Of a stretch of DNA of 55,172 nucleotides, positions 42,373 through 51,613 are shown in pieces. Position 1 is the stretch's first letter; each line of letters opens with the position of its first letter. The DNA is from Bryobacterales bacterium (GTDB lineage Bacteria > Acidobacteriota > Terriglobia > Bryobacterales > Bryobacteraceae): assembly GCA_016789785.1 (NCBI GenBank), contig JAEUQE010000027.1:1-55172 (forward strand), written 5' to 3'. Below the pieces are notes generated by a model. That model saw only the letters and a program-made list of their open reading frames with translations, ran no database searches and was not told the DNA's origin. The translations under genes and the position numbers were made by a program.

Positions 42373-44790
42373 ATGCGTTTTTCTTGGGTTCTCCTTCTTC
42401 TTGCTTCGCCAGTCTTTGGGCAATATCGCGCTGGGCGTTTCATCGTTGAGTTGGAGGAGCCTTCTGTCCTTGCGGCTCAGATCGAGGAGAGGGGAACCCC
42501 AAGCGTCGCCTTACGGCCCGGCTCGGCCCGAGAGGCATCGGGTTCGGCGCGAGAGGCATCGGGCGCGGACCGCGAGGCCGCGAATCTCCGCCGGGCGCGT
42601 GTGCTTGCACAGCAGGATCGCGTCATGGAGCACTTGTTTCCGCGCCATGTCAGCATCCGGGGACAAGTGGATACGGTGGCCAACGCCTTGGTCGTCGACG
42701 CGGCCGATGTCTCGGCACTGCAGAACCTGCCGTTCGTGAAGTCGGTCCGGCCAGTGAAGACCTATCGCCTCGCCCTTGACCGCGCTCTGAGCGTACTTCG
42801 GATTCCGGAGGCTTGGGCGAGGGTGGGTGGCCGGGATGCGGCTGGCGCGGGGATGAAGATCGGGATTCTCGACACCGGAATTGACCGTCACCACTTAGCT
42901 TTTCAGGACACCTCCCTATCCACCCCAGATGGATTTCCGAAATTCGGCACGGAGGGTGACCGCGCGGTTACCTCCAACAAGATCATCGTTGCACGCAGCT
43001 ACGACGGCACCAGTGCGTCGGACCGCGAAGGGCATGGTACCGGTGTGGCCGCCGCCGCGGCAGGCGTGATCCATCTTGGGAACCGCCCGGATATCGGTGG
43101 AGTTGCTCCAAAGGCCTTTCTCGGCGCATACCGCGTGAGTGAAGGGATCAACGACGAAATCACCGATGATGCGTTGCTTCGGGCGCTGGATGACGCGGTG
43201 AAGGATGGCATGGATGTCGTGAACATGAGCTTAAGCGGCCCTTCGCTTGGCCCCGTGGAAGAAAACATCCTGACTGGCGCGATTGAGCGTGCGATTGCGG
43301 CGGGGGTGATCGTCGTCGTTGCAGCCGGCAATGAAGGTCCGGACATGCTCTCGGTGGGCGATTTGGGGGCGATACCGGAAGTGATCACGGTTGGTTCATC
43401 TCGAAGCAACTGGGTTTTGGCGACACCCTCGTTGACGGCGCCGAACCAGCGTTTTGCGGCGACACCGGCCTCGAACAGCGAGGATGCGGAATCTGTCAGC
43501 GGTCAGATGCTCGATGTCGCGACGCTCGACCGGAATGGACTCGGGTGTAACGGTTTCCCCGGAGGAAGCTTGACCGGGAGGATCGCGTTTATCCAGCGTG
43601 GGGAGTGCACCTTCGAGGATAAGCTTAACAATGCCCAGGCCGCGGGGGCGATTGCTGCGGTGGTGTACAACAATGTTGGGCCGAACGCGGATGCGCCATC
43701 GGGGCGGATCATCATGTCGGTGAATACAGCCACCCTGCGCGCGTTGATGGTTGCCCGAGGGGACGGGCTGACTCTGAAAGCGCAGATTGCGACGGAGCCC
43801 GCCATTGAATACTCGCTCTCGTTCCGCACCTCCTCGCCTGACGACGCCGGATTGTTGTCAAGTTTCTCAAGCCGCGGCCCAACGCTTGAGAGCCGGATCA
43901 AGCCGGACCTTGTGGCGGTAGGCTCCAATGTGTGGACCGCTTCAAACGGCACCACGCCGGGCGAGCCGTTGAGCAGTTCCTACGTGTTGACCTCAGGGAC
44001 CAGCCTTGCAGCGCCATTGGTCGCTGGCGCCGCGGCTGTCCTCAAGCAGGCCAGACCCGGTCTCACCACGGCGCAGTATCGTTCTCTGCTTGTGAACTCC
44101 GCAGAGCCGTTCCCCGCAGCGAACATCCTGAACAGCGTGATCAGAAGTGGTGCGGGACGGCTCGATCTGAACGCTGCTCTTGGCGCGAACGTGGCGGCGG
44201 AACCAGTTACGTTGACCTTTGGCGCGGCCGATCGCCAGACCGGTCAAATCAACAGGGAACTGACGCTCACGAATCTCGGCGCGGCACCAGCCGCTTTGAC
44301 ACTGACGCTTGAAACGGAGGACTCGCTACGGCCCACACTCGCATCGTCATCCCTCAACCTTGCGCCGAAGGAGTCTGGGCGGGTGAGGCTGACTTGGAGC
44401 AACAGCAACCCGCCGGCGGGAGAATTCCAGGGATTCGTCGTCGCGACCGACAACAACGGTCAGAGAATTCGTATTCCTTACTGGCTTGGAGTGCGCTCGC
44501 CCGAGGCGAAGCAGATCTCGGTATTTTTCATCGTGGAAAGAGCGATCCGCACTGGTGGCTCCGCGCGGGTGTTGTTCCGCGTGCTCGACTCCGCGAACCT
44601 GCCGATCAACGCGTCACCGGAGGTGACGGCGGTCTCGGGCGGGGGCAGCGTGACCAGCATTGCTCGCATCGCGAACTCCGGACAGGCGTTCGTTGCCGAC
44701 ATTCAGTTTGGCTCTGAGGCCGGCGTGAACGTATTCAATTTCAAGGCGGGTGACGCCGAACGGGAACTCCGCATCAACATCACTCGTTAG
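42373..44790 (+). CDS. Secreted subtilisin-like serine protease (S8) with PA-domain insert
   Basis: The protein is 805 residues from ATG 42373, which directly begins a signal peptide (MRFSWVLLLLASPVFGQ); a GTG at 42355 is an alternative. An inhibitor I9-like propeptide is followed by the catalytic triad Asp167 (GILDTGID), His221 (REGHGTGVA) and Ser544 (SGTSLAAPLVAG), with the oxyanion Asn320 in AAGNEGPD. A protease-associated domain (about 378-478, GRIAFIQRGECTFEDKLNNA) is inserted between His and Ser, and a C-terminal ~200-residue beta region with a Fn3-like fold follows. The propeptide contains a 21-base tandem repeat. Confidence 0.92.
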   Translation: MRFSWVLLLLASPVFGQYRAGRFIVELEEPSVLAAQIEERGTPSVALRPGSAREASGSAREASGADREAANLRRARVLAQQDRVMEHLFPRHVSIRGQVDTVANALVVDAADVSALQNLPFVKSVRPVKTYRLALDRALSVLRIPEAWARVGGRDAAGAGMKIGILDTGIDRHHLAFQDTSLSTPDGFPKFGTEGDRAVTSNKIIVARSYDGTSASDREGHGTGVAAAAAGVIHLGNRPDIGGVAPKAFLGAYRVSEGINDEITDDALLRALDDAVKDGMDVVNMSLSGPSLGPVEENILTGAIERAIAAGVIVVVAAGNEGPDMLSVGDLGAIPEVITVGSSRSNWVLATPSLTAPNQRFAATPASNSEDAESVSGQMLDVATLDRNGLGCNGFPGGSLTGRIAFIQRGECTFEDKLNNAQAAGAIAAVVYNNVGPNADAPSGRIIMSVNTATLRALMVARGDGLTLKAQIATEPAIEYSLSFRTSSPDDAGLLSSFSSRGPTLESRIKPDLVAVGSNVWTASNGTTPGEPLSSSYVLTSGTSLAAPLVAGAAAVLKQARPGLTTAQYRSLLVNSAEPFPAANILNSVIRSGAGRLDLNAALGANVAAEPVTLTFGAADRQTGQINRELTLTNLGAAPAALTLTLETEDSLRPTLASSSLNLAPKESGRVRLTWSNSNPPAGEFQGFVVATDNNGQRIRIPYWLGVRSPEAKQISVFFIVERAIRTGGSARVLFRVLDSANLPINASPEVTAVSGGGSVTSIARIANSGQAFVADIQFGSEAGVNVFNFKAGDAERELRINITR
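42520..42582 (+). repeat. Three-unit 21-bp in-frame tandem repeat in protease propeptide
   Basis: Units at 42520, 42541 and 42562 encode GSAREAS, GSAREAS and GADREAA. The first two differ at two or three silent positions and the third is more diverged, which indicates stepwise expansion. It lies in the propeptide, so copy number could vary without harming the catalytic domain. Confidence 0.85.
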
Positions 44791-44948
44791 GCCCCGAGGC
44801 CCTCGCCGTTTGGGTGCCTCTGTCTCGCAGGGGGCTGAACTCGTCCGACAGGCGCCCAGACTCGTTGATTCGTGGACGCGGCTTTGTTGCGCTGTGCCTT
44901 CCTTTCTTGTTTGGGATATCATGCTGTATCTCAACTTAAGGAGCATCC

Positions 44949-45695
44949 ATGGCCATCACGGAAGTCACCTTCGACGCACCCATCAAACGAGGCGCCCGCG
45001 GTCTCAAGGCAAAGAGGATTCAGGAGTGGTTGTCGCTGAGCGGCATTTCCGTCGCCACCGATGGGGACTTCGGACCTGCGACGGAAGCCGGCGTCAAAGT
45101 CTTCCAGAAACAAACGGGCCTGACGCAAACCGGCACTGTGGACAAGGCGACGTTCGAAGCGCTTGTGCGGCCCATATCGGCAGCCCTTGCTCCCCTGCCG
45201 GCTGGGCGTCACACGTTGGGATCACTCGCGGTTGCGTATGCCCAGCAGCATCTGGCCCAGCACCCGCGCGAAGTCGGCGGGCAGAACTGCGGGCCGTGGG
45301 TGCGCCTTTACATGGATGGCAACGAGGGCCAGGTGTGGGCTTGGTGTGCGGGCTTCGCGTGTTTCGTGCTGAAACAGTCCTGCGATACTTTGCGATTGCC
45401 AATGCCTTTCACGAAGAGCTTCTCATGCGATTCGGTAGCTGGTTCGGCGCGGCAGAAAGGCATTTTCCTCAAAGAGCCGCCTCGTTCCGGACGCGCCGCC
45501 ATTACGCCGGGAAGCCTCTTTCTGGTGCGGCGCACTCCGGACGATTGGACCCATGTCGGGTTTGTGGTGAAGGCCGAGGCGGAGGTTTTTCATACCATCG
45601 AAGGCAATACGAATGACTCGGGCAGCCGTGAAGGATTCGAGGTTTGTGCACGCATCCGGGGCTATGGCAGCAAAGACTTCGTGCTGATCGCCTGA
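44949..45695 (+). CDS. Peptidoglycan-binding protein with CHAP/NlpC-like cysteine domain
   Basis: The 248-residue protein has a peptidoglycan-binding-1 module (residues 12-75, GLKAKRIQEWLSLSGI, DGDFGPATEAGVKVFQKQTGL). A domain with Cys in AWCAGFACFVLKQS and His in DDWTHVGFVV follows, then HTIEGNTN, the order of CHAP/NlpC-type amidases. No signal peptide is seen, so export may be non-classical or linked to phage-like release. AAGGAG precedes the ATG. Confidence 0.75.
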   Translation: MAITEVTFDAPIKRGARGLKAKRIQEWLSLSGISVATDGDFGPATEAGVKVFQKQTGLTQTGTVDKATFEALVRPISAALAPLPAGRHTLGSLAVAYAQQHLAQHPREVGGQNCGPWVRLYMDGNEGQVWAWCAGFACFVLKQSCDTLRLPMPFTKSFSCDSVAGSARQKGIFLKEPPRSGRAAITPGSLFLVRRTPDDWTHVGFVVKAEAEVFHTIEGNTNDSGSREGFEVCARIRGYGSKDFVLIA

Positions 45696-45759
45696 GACCG
45701 TTCAACTGGCGCTGGCGAATGTGATACAATGAAAACACCACAAGGGAGTGGTGTGTATC

Positions 45760-46887
45760 ATGCCTCGCCTCGTTCCTCCCTACATTGAATCCCTGGAGCC
45801 GTATCGCCCCGGTCTCGACGTCGAAAGTGTTCGCCGCAACTACGGCGTGGAGCGGGTGATCAAGCTCGCCTCCAATGAAAATCCCCTCGGACCGTCGCCA
45901 CTGGCGGTGGAAGCCATGCGCCGTGCGCTCGACGGACTGAACTTCTATCCGGCCGGCGGGCGTGGTCTGCGCGAAGTACTTGCCCGCGAGTTCGAGACCA
46001 AGGTCGAGAATGTAATCGCGGGCAGCGGCTCGGAAGGCATCATGTCGAACATCATTCGCACGTTTCTGTGCGATGACGACGAGGTGCTCACCACCGAAGC
46101 GGCATTCGCTGGTTTTCAGGTGCTCGCGCGAGGGCGCGGCGTTGCGTATCGCACCGTGCCCTATCGCGAGTGGCACTATGACCTTCGCGCCCTTGCATCG
46201 GCGATCACGGACAAGACAAAGATCATCTATCTCGCGAATCCGAACAATCCGACAGGCACCATCTTCACGCGTCAGGAGTTCGATGCCTTCTATCAGCATG
46301 TGCCCGGCCACGTGTTGATCATCCTTGATGAAGCCTACTTCGAATACGCGCAGACCAATCATCGCTATCCCGATTCGCTGCACTACCGCTACGACAATGT
46401 GATCACGCTGCGTACCTATTCGAAGGTCTATGGCCTGGCGGGCGCCCGCATCGGCTACGGGTTCGCTCATGAATCATTGATTGGGAACCTGTTGAAGGTG
46501 AAACTGCCGTTTGAGCCAAGCGCGGTTGCGGAAGCCGCGGGGATCGCGGCCCTTAGCGACAAGGAGTTTCTGCATCAAACCCTGGAATTGAACGCCCGAG
46601 GTTTGCGCACACTGCGGCAGGGTCTCGCCGAGATGGGGCTGCATGCGGTGCCCTCGGAAGCGAATTTCGTGATGGTGCCGATGGGCAGTGAGGCGGCTGC
46701 GCGAAGTCTGTGCGAAGAACTGCTGCGCAAGGGTGTGATCATCCGGCCGCTTGCTGGATTCGGTTTGCCCGATTGTGTGCGGATCTCCACCGGAACCAGC
46801 GAAGAGAATCAGATTTGCCTGGAAGCCATCCGTGGCGTGCTGAGCCACGTACTGGAGAAGGAGCATGCCAATGCATCCCGTGTCTGA
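45760..46887 (+). CDS. hisC: HisC-family aminotransferase, probably aromatic
   Basis: The 375-residue fold-type I PLP enzyme starts at ATG 45760; an alternative start at 45748 adds four residues. It has the family signatures [34 protein letters not shown] and the Schiff-base Lys in [16 protein letters not shown]. Histidinol-phosphate and aromatic aminotransferases are hard to separate by motif. The 23-base overlap with the HPPD gene, and the absence of other his genes, suggest it makes 4-hydroxyphenylpyruvate from tyrosine here. Confidence 0.88.
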   Translation: MPRLVPPYIESLEPYRPGLDVESVRRNYGVERVIKLASNENPLGPSPLAVEAMRRALDGLNFYPAGGRGLREVLAREFETKVENVIAGSGSEGIMSNIIRTFLCDDDEVLTTEAAFAGFQVLARGRGVAYRTVPYREWHYDLRALASAITDKTKIIYLANPNNPTGTIFTRQEFDAFYQHVPGHVLIILDEAYFEYAQTNHRYPDSLHYRYDNVITLRTYSKVYGLAGARIGYGFAHESLIGNLLKVKLPFEPSAVAEAAGIAALSDKEFLHQTLELNARGLRTLRQGLAEMGLHAVPSEANFVMVPMGSEAAARSLCEELLRKGVIIRPLAGFGLPDCVRISTGTSEENQICLEAIRGVLSHVLEKEHANASRV

Positions 46888-47995
46888 AGTTGAAGTGCCC
46901 ACCACGGATTTCCTTCCGTTGCTTGGCACGGATCACGTCGAGTTTTACGTCGGCAACGCGAAACAGGCTGCGCACTACTATCGCACCGCGTTCGGGTTTC
47001 GATGGGTGGCGTATCAAGGGCCCGAAACAGGTGTACGCGACCGTGTCTCCTATGTGCTGGAGCAGGGCCGGATTCGCCTGGTGCTGACCGCGCCCCTGCG
47101 TCCAACTTCGCCGGTCGCCGATCATGTCCACCGCCACGGGGATGGCGTGCGCTGCGTTGCGCTCTGGGTGGACGACGCGAAGTCGGCCTACTCCGAGCTG
47201 AGGCAGCGTGGCGCCCAGATCGTGCAGGAGCCAGTGGATCTGCGCGATGACCATGGCGTGGCGCGCATGTTCACCATCGCCGTCTATGGCGACACGCTGC
47301 ACGCCTTTGTCGAACGCAAGGAATATCACGGGGCCTTCCTTCCCGGATATCAGCCCGTGGCGGGCGATGACCGGCTCGCCCGGCCCGTGGGACTCCGTTA
47401 CATCGACCACATGGTTGGCAACGTCGGCTGGGGCGAGATGGACCGATGGGCGTCGTTCTATCAGAACGTGTTAGGCTTCCAGGTCTATCAGTCCTTCGAC
47501 GACAAAGACATCAGCACCGAGTACTCCGCGCTCATGTCGAAAGTGATGTCGAACGGGAACGGCCGGGTGAAGTTCCCGATCAACGAACCTGCCACTGGAA
47601 AACGCCGTTCGCAAGTAGAGGAGTACCTCGACTTCTACCAAGGTCCAGGTGTGCAGCACATCGCTCTTGCCACCAATGACATTCTCGCCACGGTGAGCCG
47701 CCTCAAGGAGCAGGGCGTCGAGTTTCTCAATGTTCCACGGACCTACTACGAGGAACTGGCTTCGCGCGTGGGGCCGATTGATGAGCCCCTCGAAGAACTC
47801 ATGAAGCTCGGCATTCTCGCCGACCGCGACGACGAGGGCTATCTGCTTCAGATCTTCACCCGCCCCGTCGAAGACCGGCCGACGCTGTTCTACGAGATCA
47901 TCGAGCGCAAGGGCAGCATAGGATTCGGCAAGGGCAATTTCAGGGCGCTGTTTGAAGCGATTGAGCGCGAGCAGGCCCGGCGAGGAAATCTCTGA
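46865..47995 (+). CDS. hpd: 4-hydroxyphenylpyruvate dioxygenase
   Basis: The 376-residue enzyme converts 4-hydroxyphenylpyruvate to homogentisate. The three iron ligands are visible: His182 (YIDHMVGNV), His265 (VQHIALAT) and Glu344 (LFYEIIER). It has the usual two vicinal-oxygen-chelate repeats and the C-terminal helix segment [15 protein letters not shown] that gates the site. It overlaps the aminotransferase gene by 23 bases. No homogentisate dioxygenase is present in the window, so the route continues elsewhere. Confidence 0.95.
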   Translation: MPMHPVSEVEVPTTDFLPLLGTDHVEFYVGNAKQAAHYYRTAFGFRWVAYQGPETGVRDRVSYVLEQGRIRLVLTAPLRPTSPVADHVHRHGDGVRCVALWVDDAKSAYSELRQRGAQIVQEPVDLRDDHGVARMFTIAVYGDTLHAFVERKEYHGAFLPGYQPVAGDDRLARPVGLRYIDHMVGNVGWGEMDRWASFYQNVLGFQVYQSFDDKDISTEYSALMSKVMSNGNGRVKFPINEPATGKRRSQVEEYLDFYQGPGVQHIALATNDILATVSRLKEQGVEFLNVPRTYYEELASRVGPIDEPLEELMKLGILADRDDEGYLLQIFTRPVEDRPTLFYEIIERKGSIGFGKGNFRALFEAIEREQARRGNL

Positions 47996-48377
47996 GTGAG
48001 GGCTGGCTGTTGGGTCGGCGTGCCGTTGGTGCGGCTTCGACCGGTGCGCGCCGAACTCTCCTGAGGCCTTCAACACGGTTGGTTCTGAGGCCTGAGTATC
48101 CCAGTTCCTTCGTATAGTCTGGCTCCGCGGCCGGGTCTTCGGAACTTTTGCCGCTCCCATCGCCGTCGGTCGCCTCGCCGGAGTCCCCTTATCTCTGAGT
48201 GGGCGCTGTAGGCGCAATGTCCCCGATGGGTACGGTCTGGCCCTGGACCTCGGCGGTCACGAGAGAATGACCACTTGCGCCCGATGGAGTTGACCACATG
48301 GAGAACAGGCCGTTGTGTGGCGGCGGTCGACGTCACAGTCCGGGAAGTCATCATGACGCCGCAGGCTTGACGCTTGG
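47996..48377. other. Intergenic region without a supported gene
   Basis: About 380 bases follow the HPPD gene to the 3' end of the leftward HTH gene. No open frame with convincing composition and ribosome site, and no clear terminator hairpin, was seen. Confidence 0.4.
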
Positions 48378-48689
48378 TCAGGATTCACAGTCCTCTCCTA
48401 CTGACTCGCTGGTCCGGATGCCTGCGCCGAACCTCACCCTTTGCTCCAAAATTCGCTCGATTTCGTCATCCGTGAGTAGGGAGTCGAGCGGGATCTGGAG
48501 CCGGTCGAGAATGTGATCGGCGAGCGGCACCGACATGCCCCGGACACCCTTCAACATATTGTGAATGTGCGGTTGCGACGCTTCCAGCCTTCGTGCGAGG
48601 CCGCGCTCGGTGAGGTCGCCACTGTGCACACGGCGGTTTAGTTCCCGGATCAGGCGCTGGGTGAGATCGTGGAATGTCAATCGCGGCAT
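48378..48689 (-). CDS. Small helix-turn-helix (XRE-like) transcriptional regulator
   Basis: The protein is 103 residues from ATG 48689 (MPRLTFHDLTQRL). The HTH occupies about residues 20-60 (DLTERGLARRLEASQPHIHNMLKGVRG), the XRE layout in which the second helix is QPHIHNM. The C-terminal part (HILDRLQIPLDSLLTDDEIERIL) is a likely dimerisation helix. A palindrome lies five bases upstream of the start and suggests self-control. Confidence 0.72.
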   Translation of the reverse strand: MPRLTFHDLTQRLIRELNRRVHSGDLTERGLARRLEASQPHIHNMLKGVRGMSVPLADHILDRLQIPLDSLLTDDEIERILEQRVRFGAGIRTSESVGEDCES

Positions 48690-48694
48690 GGGTA

Positions 48695-48711
48695 TATTTC
48701 TCGAAGAAATA
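48695..48711 (-). promoter_or_regulatory. Operator-like palindrome upstream of the HTH gene
   Basis: A perfect inverted repeat, TATTTCT (48695-48701) and AGAAATA (48705-48711) around CGA, sits between the start codon and the AT-rich promoter region. Its place fits an autoregulatory operator covering the ribosome site or the promoter. Confidence 0.6.
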
Positions 48712-48970
48712 GGACAAATCAATCATATCATGATCCGATCCTGATGGAGCCAATTAGGAAAATATTTTTGAGATTTCTTATGCTTCGCAAGCACTATGTT
48801 TTTGAATACGTTGAGAGCGTTGGGCGGTGCTGGCTGGGCGCCGGCAAGGTGGATTTTCCTGGAATTCTATTGACTCCTCCGGGCGCGGGATTAGCATTGG
48901 AATATCTCCGGCAAACGCCCGAATGCTCTGGAGGGCGGGAAAAGACTGGAGAGCTAAAAGGTCGCACCCA

Positions 48971-49600
48971 ATGAAAACATGGTCTCGGTCGGAAACAATC
49001 GCCCTTGCGAATCAACAGTGTACGAACTGCCATGGAATCGGTCTTCGCATCGGCCGCAAGTGCACTCTGGTGCCTTGCAACTGCGTGTTACGCGCCATCT
49101 TCCGGATTTGCTACAACCGGTATCGCGAGCTTGCCGAAAAGGAAAAGCACCTCACGAAGGCAACGCTGGAACTGAGCTCCTCCCATCACAGGCGAACGGT
49201 GTGGGGGCGCCGCGATGAGGAGTATCTCGCGGATTTCTATCTGGTCAGCAAGCGCCACCTGACGGTGACAGAGTGGGACATCTTCCGCTACTACTTCATT
49301 CTTGGCGCTGACTGGAAGCTCTGCTGCACACGCCTCAATCTCGATCGAGGCAACTTCTTTCATGCGGTCTACCGCATTGAACAGAAACTTGGGTTTGTGT
49401 TCCGTGAACTGGAGCCATTCGCGCTCTACCCGCTGGACGAATATTTCCACGGCACTACGCACGAGACCGTGAAGGCGCATACGCCGCCACCGCCGCCCGC
49501 TTCGCTGAAGGGACTTCCTGGCCCTCGCCGCGTAGTGCCGATCCGGCCGCCGGTCACGCCATCTCCGCAAATCGATTTACCCGATGAAAAGGCCGCCTGA
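48971..49600 (+). CDS. DnaJ-type zinc-finger protein of unknown function
   Basis: The 209-residue protein opens with a cysteine-rich zinc-binding motif: CTNCHGIG followed by CTLVPCNC, like half of a DnaJ CxxCxGxG domain. A helical middle part contains RRDEEYLADFYLVSKRHL and a DNA-binding-like element DWKLCCTRLNLDRGNFFHAVYRIEQKLG. A Pro-rich tail (HTPPPPPASLKGLPGPRR) follows. The two CC residues in the middle may add ligands. I have seen similar proteins in acidobacterial genomes but know no function; a transcriptional regulator is possible. Confidence 0.65.
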   Translation: MKTWSRSETIALANQQCTNCHGIGLRIGRKCTLVPCNCVLRAIFRICYNRYRELAEKEKHLTKATLELSSSHHRRTVWGRRDEEYLADFYLVSKRHLTVTEWDIFRYYFILGADWKLCCTRLNLDRGNFFHAVYRIEQKLGFVFRELEPFALYPLDEYFHGTTHETVKAHTPPPPPASLKGLPGPRRVVPIRPPVTPSPQIDLPDEKAA

Positions 49601-49616
49601 AAACGCAGTCTTTCTG

Positions 49617-49650
49617 GGAAGGGGCTTCGAGCAAGCCCCTTCCGTCCTTT
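49617..49650. terminator. Bidirectional intrinsic terminator between convergent genes
   Basis: A perfect 11-bp stem, GGAAGGGGCTT (49617-49627) and AAGCCCCTTCC (49633-49643), has a CGAGC loop and a GTCCTTT tail. It lies between the rightward zinc-finger gene and the leftward threonine dehydratase gene and can serve both. Confidence 0.85.
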
Positions 49651-49661
49651 CGCAAATGCGA

Positions 49662-50606
49662 TCAGGCCGTTCGAAGCACTTCCCAATCCACGTTCCCGCC
49701 CGAGAGAATCACTCCCACTTTCCGAATCCCTTCCGGCAGTTTTCGATTCAGGACGGCAGCCGCCGCAACCGCGCCGCTTGGCTCCACCAGCGTCTTCGCT
49801 CTCATCAGGACGAACTTCATCGCCGTCAGGATCTCTTCCTCACTCACCAACAGCACCTGTTCCACGAGCTGCTGCACGATCGGGAAGGTGATCTTACCCG
49901 GTTTGGTGGATCGCAGCCCATCGGCAATGGTCTCCGGCGGTGCGATCTCCACGATCTTTCCGGCGGCGAGAGACAACGCCCAGTCGTTAGCGATCGCGGG
50001 CTCGGCGCCGAACACCCGGATTGACGGCTTCATGGCCTTGGCCGCGGTTGCGGAACCCGCCAGCAGGCCACCCCCTCCCAGGCACACCACCAGCGCATCG
50101 AGATCAGGCACCTCTTCGAGCAACTCCATCGCCGCGGTGCCTTGGCCCGCGATGATCCAGGGATGATCGAAAGGAGGGACCAGCGTCGCGCCTGTTTCTT
50201 CGGAGATCCGCCTGCCAATGGCCTCACGATCCTCGCGCAGCCGGTCAAAGCGGATCACGTTGCCGCCGCGGGCGATGGTCGCCTCGAGCTTTGACTGCGG
50301 AGCGTCGGTAGGCATCACCAGCGTCGCCTTGGTGTTGCGGATTCCCGCCGCGATTGCGACCGCTTGCGCATGATTCCCCGATGAGAACGCCACCACGCCG
50401 CGGCCCACATCGGCATCCGGAATCGACAGCAGAAAATTCGCAGCGCCCCGCAGCTTGAAGGCGCCGCCCCGCTGCAGGTTCTCGCATTTCGCGTAGACCT
50501 CAACCCCTGCCGCGGCATCCACGCTGCGCGACGTCATCACTGGTGTGCGGTGAATGTAGGGGCGGATCCGCGACGCCGCGGCCTGTACGTCAGCAAACGT
50601 GACCAT
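49662..50606 (-). CDS. Threonine/serine dehydratase (PLP fold type II)
   Basis: The 314-residue enzyme has the PLP lysine Lys51 in GGAFKLRGA, the substrate loop SSGNHAQ, the phosphate-binding GGGGLLAG, and SGGNVD near the end. It lacks the C-terminal ACT regulatory domain of biosynthetic IlvA, so it resembles catabolic TdcB or serine racemase. Its start is one base beyond the stop of the hydroxyacid dehydrogenase, so the two form an operon. Confidence 0.9.
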   Translation of the reverse strand: MVTFADVQAAASRIRPYIHRTPVMTSRSVDAAAGVEVYAKCENLQRGGAFKLRGAANFLLSIPDADVGRGVVAFSSGNHAQAVAIAAGIRNTKATLVMPTDAPQSKLEATIARGGNVIRFDRLREDREAIGRRISEETGATLVPPFDHPWIIAGQGTAAMELLEEVPDLDALVVCLGGGGLLAGSATAAKAMKPSIRVFGAEPAIANDWALSLAAGKIVEIAPPETIADGLRSTKPGKITFPIVQQLVEQVLLVSEEEILTAMKFVLMRAKTLVEPSGAVAAAAVLNRKLPEGIRKVGVILSGGNVDWEVLRTA

Positions 50607-50607
50607 G

Positions 50608-51573
50608 TCAGTACCCCGCCTGTTTGTCGACGAGATTCATCAGCGCTTCGCCGCGATGGAACCGCAGGAAGTTGTCCACAAAGAACTGCATGGATTCCTC
50701 AATCCAACCTGGCGTGTGATCCGCGCAATGCGGCGACAGCAGCACATTCGGCAGCCGGTAGAAGGCGTGCCCAGCCGGCAGCGGCTCCACGTCGAACACG
50801 TCCAGCGCCGCGCCCCGAATCCATCCTTGCTCCAATGCCTGAATCAAGGCGGACTCCACAATCACCGGGCCCCGGCCAACATTGATCAACACGGCGCTCT
50901 TCTTCATCCTGCGCAGTTGCGCTTCGCCGATCAGGCCACGGGTCGCGGCTGTATTCGGGGCGGAGACCAGCACATAGTCCGATGCCGCCAGCAACTCGCC
51001 GATGCCATCGGGACCATGTGATTGGCTGATCAACGCGTCGCCGCTCGAGTTGGCTGGGTTGCGCCGCAACGCGATCACGCGCATTCCCATGGCGACAGCG
51101 CGCTTGGCTGCTTCTCTTCCGATCCCACCGTAGCCAACGATGCCCAGCGTCTTGCCTGTCAGCTCCTCGACATCGAACGGATCCCACACGCCGGCCTCCT
51201 GGCTCTTCATCATGCGGCGGAAATCCTTTGCGAAATACAGCGCGGCGGCGATGGTGAACTCGCCCAGGGAACGCGCGAACACGCCCTTTGAGTTCGTCAT
51301 CGGCGCGGGACTCTCCACCAGCGCCGGAAACAAGACGTTCTCCAGGCCCGCGGCGAGCGAGTGTACCCACTTCGCATGTTGTACGCGATCCCACATCTGT
51401 TCCGCCAGCCCACCCTGCCCGAAGCCAATAAACACAACATCCGGCAAGGGTGCGGTGGCAAAAGCCTCCCCGGTGTTGCCCGTCACGATATGCGTCTCCG
51501 GCGGGAGTTGCTCCAGCAGGCCTAGGATGGAGGCCGCCGGAGGATTGAGAACCCAGAGTTTCAATTCAGCCAT
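50608..51573 (-). CDS. D-isomer-specific 2-hydroxyacid dehydrogenase
   Basis: The protein is 321 residues from ATG 51573. It has the NAD fold IVGYGGIGREAA and the catalytic Arg in INVGRGPVIV, Glu in DVFDVEP and His in SPHCADHTP. Members reduce 2-keto acids such as glyoxylate or hydroxypyruvate. With the dehydratase next to it, it may handle the 2-oxobutanoate or pyruvate produced, but the real substrate is not set by sequence. Confidence 0.9.
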   Translation of the reverse strand: MAELKLWVLNPPAASILGLLEQLPPETHIVTGNTGEAFATAPLPDVVFIGFGQGGLAEQMWDRVQHAKWVHSLAAGLENVLFPALVESPAPMTNSKGVFARSLGEFTIAAALYFAKDFRRMMKSQEAGVWDPFDVEELTGKTLGIVGYGGIGREAAKRAVAMGMRVIALRRNPANSSGDALISQSHGPDGIGELLAASDYVLVSAPNTAATRGLIGEAQLRRMKKSAVLINVGRGPVIVESALIQALEQGWIRGAALDVFDVEPLPAGHAFYRLPNVLLSPHCADHTPGWIEESMQFFVDNFLRFHRGEALMNLVDKQAGY

Positions 51574-51613
51574 GAAACCATCGAAGTTAACACAGATCGA
51601 TATACTGGAGTCT

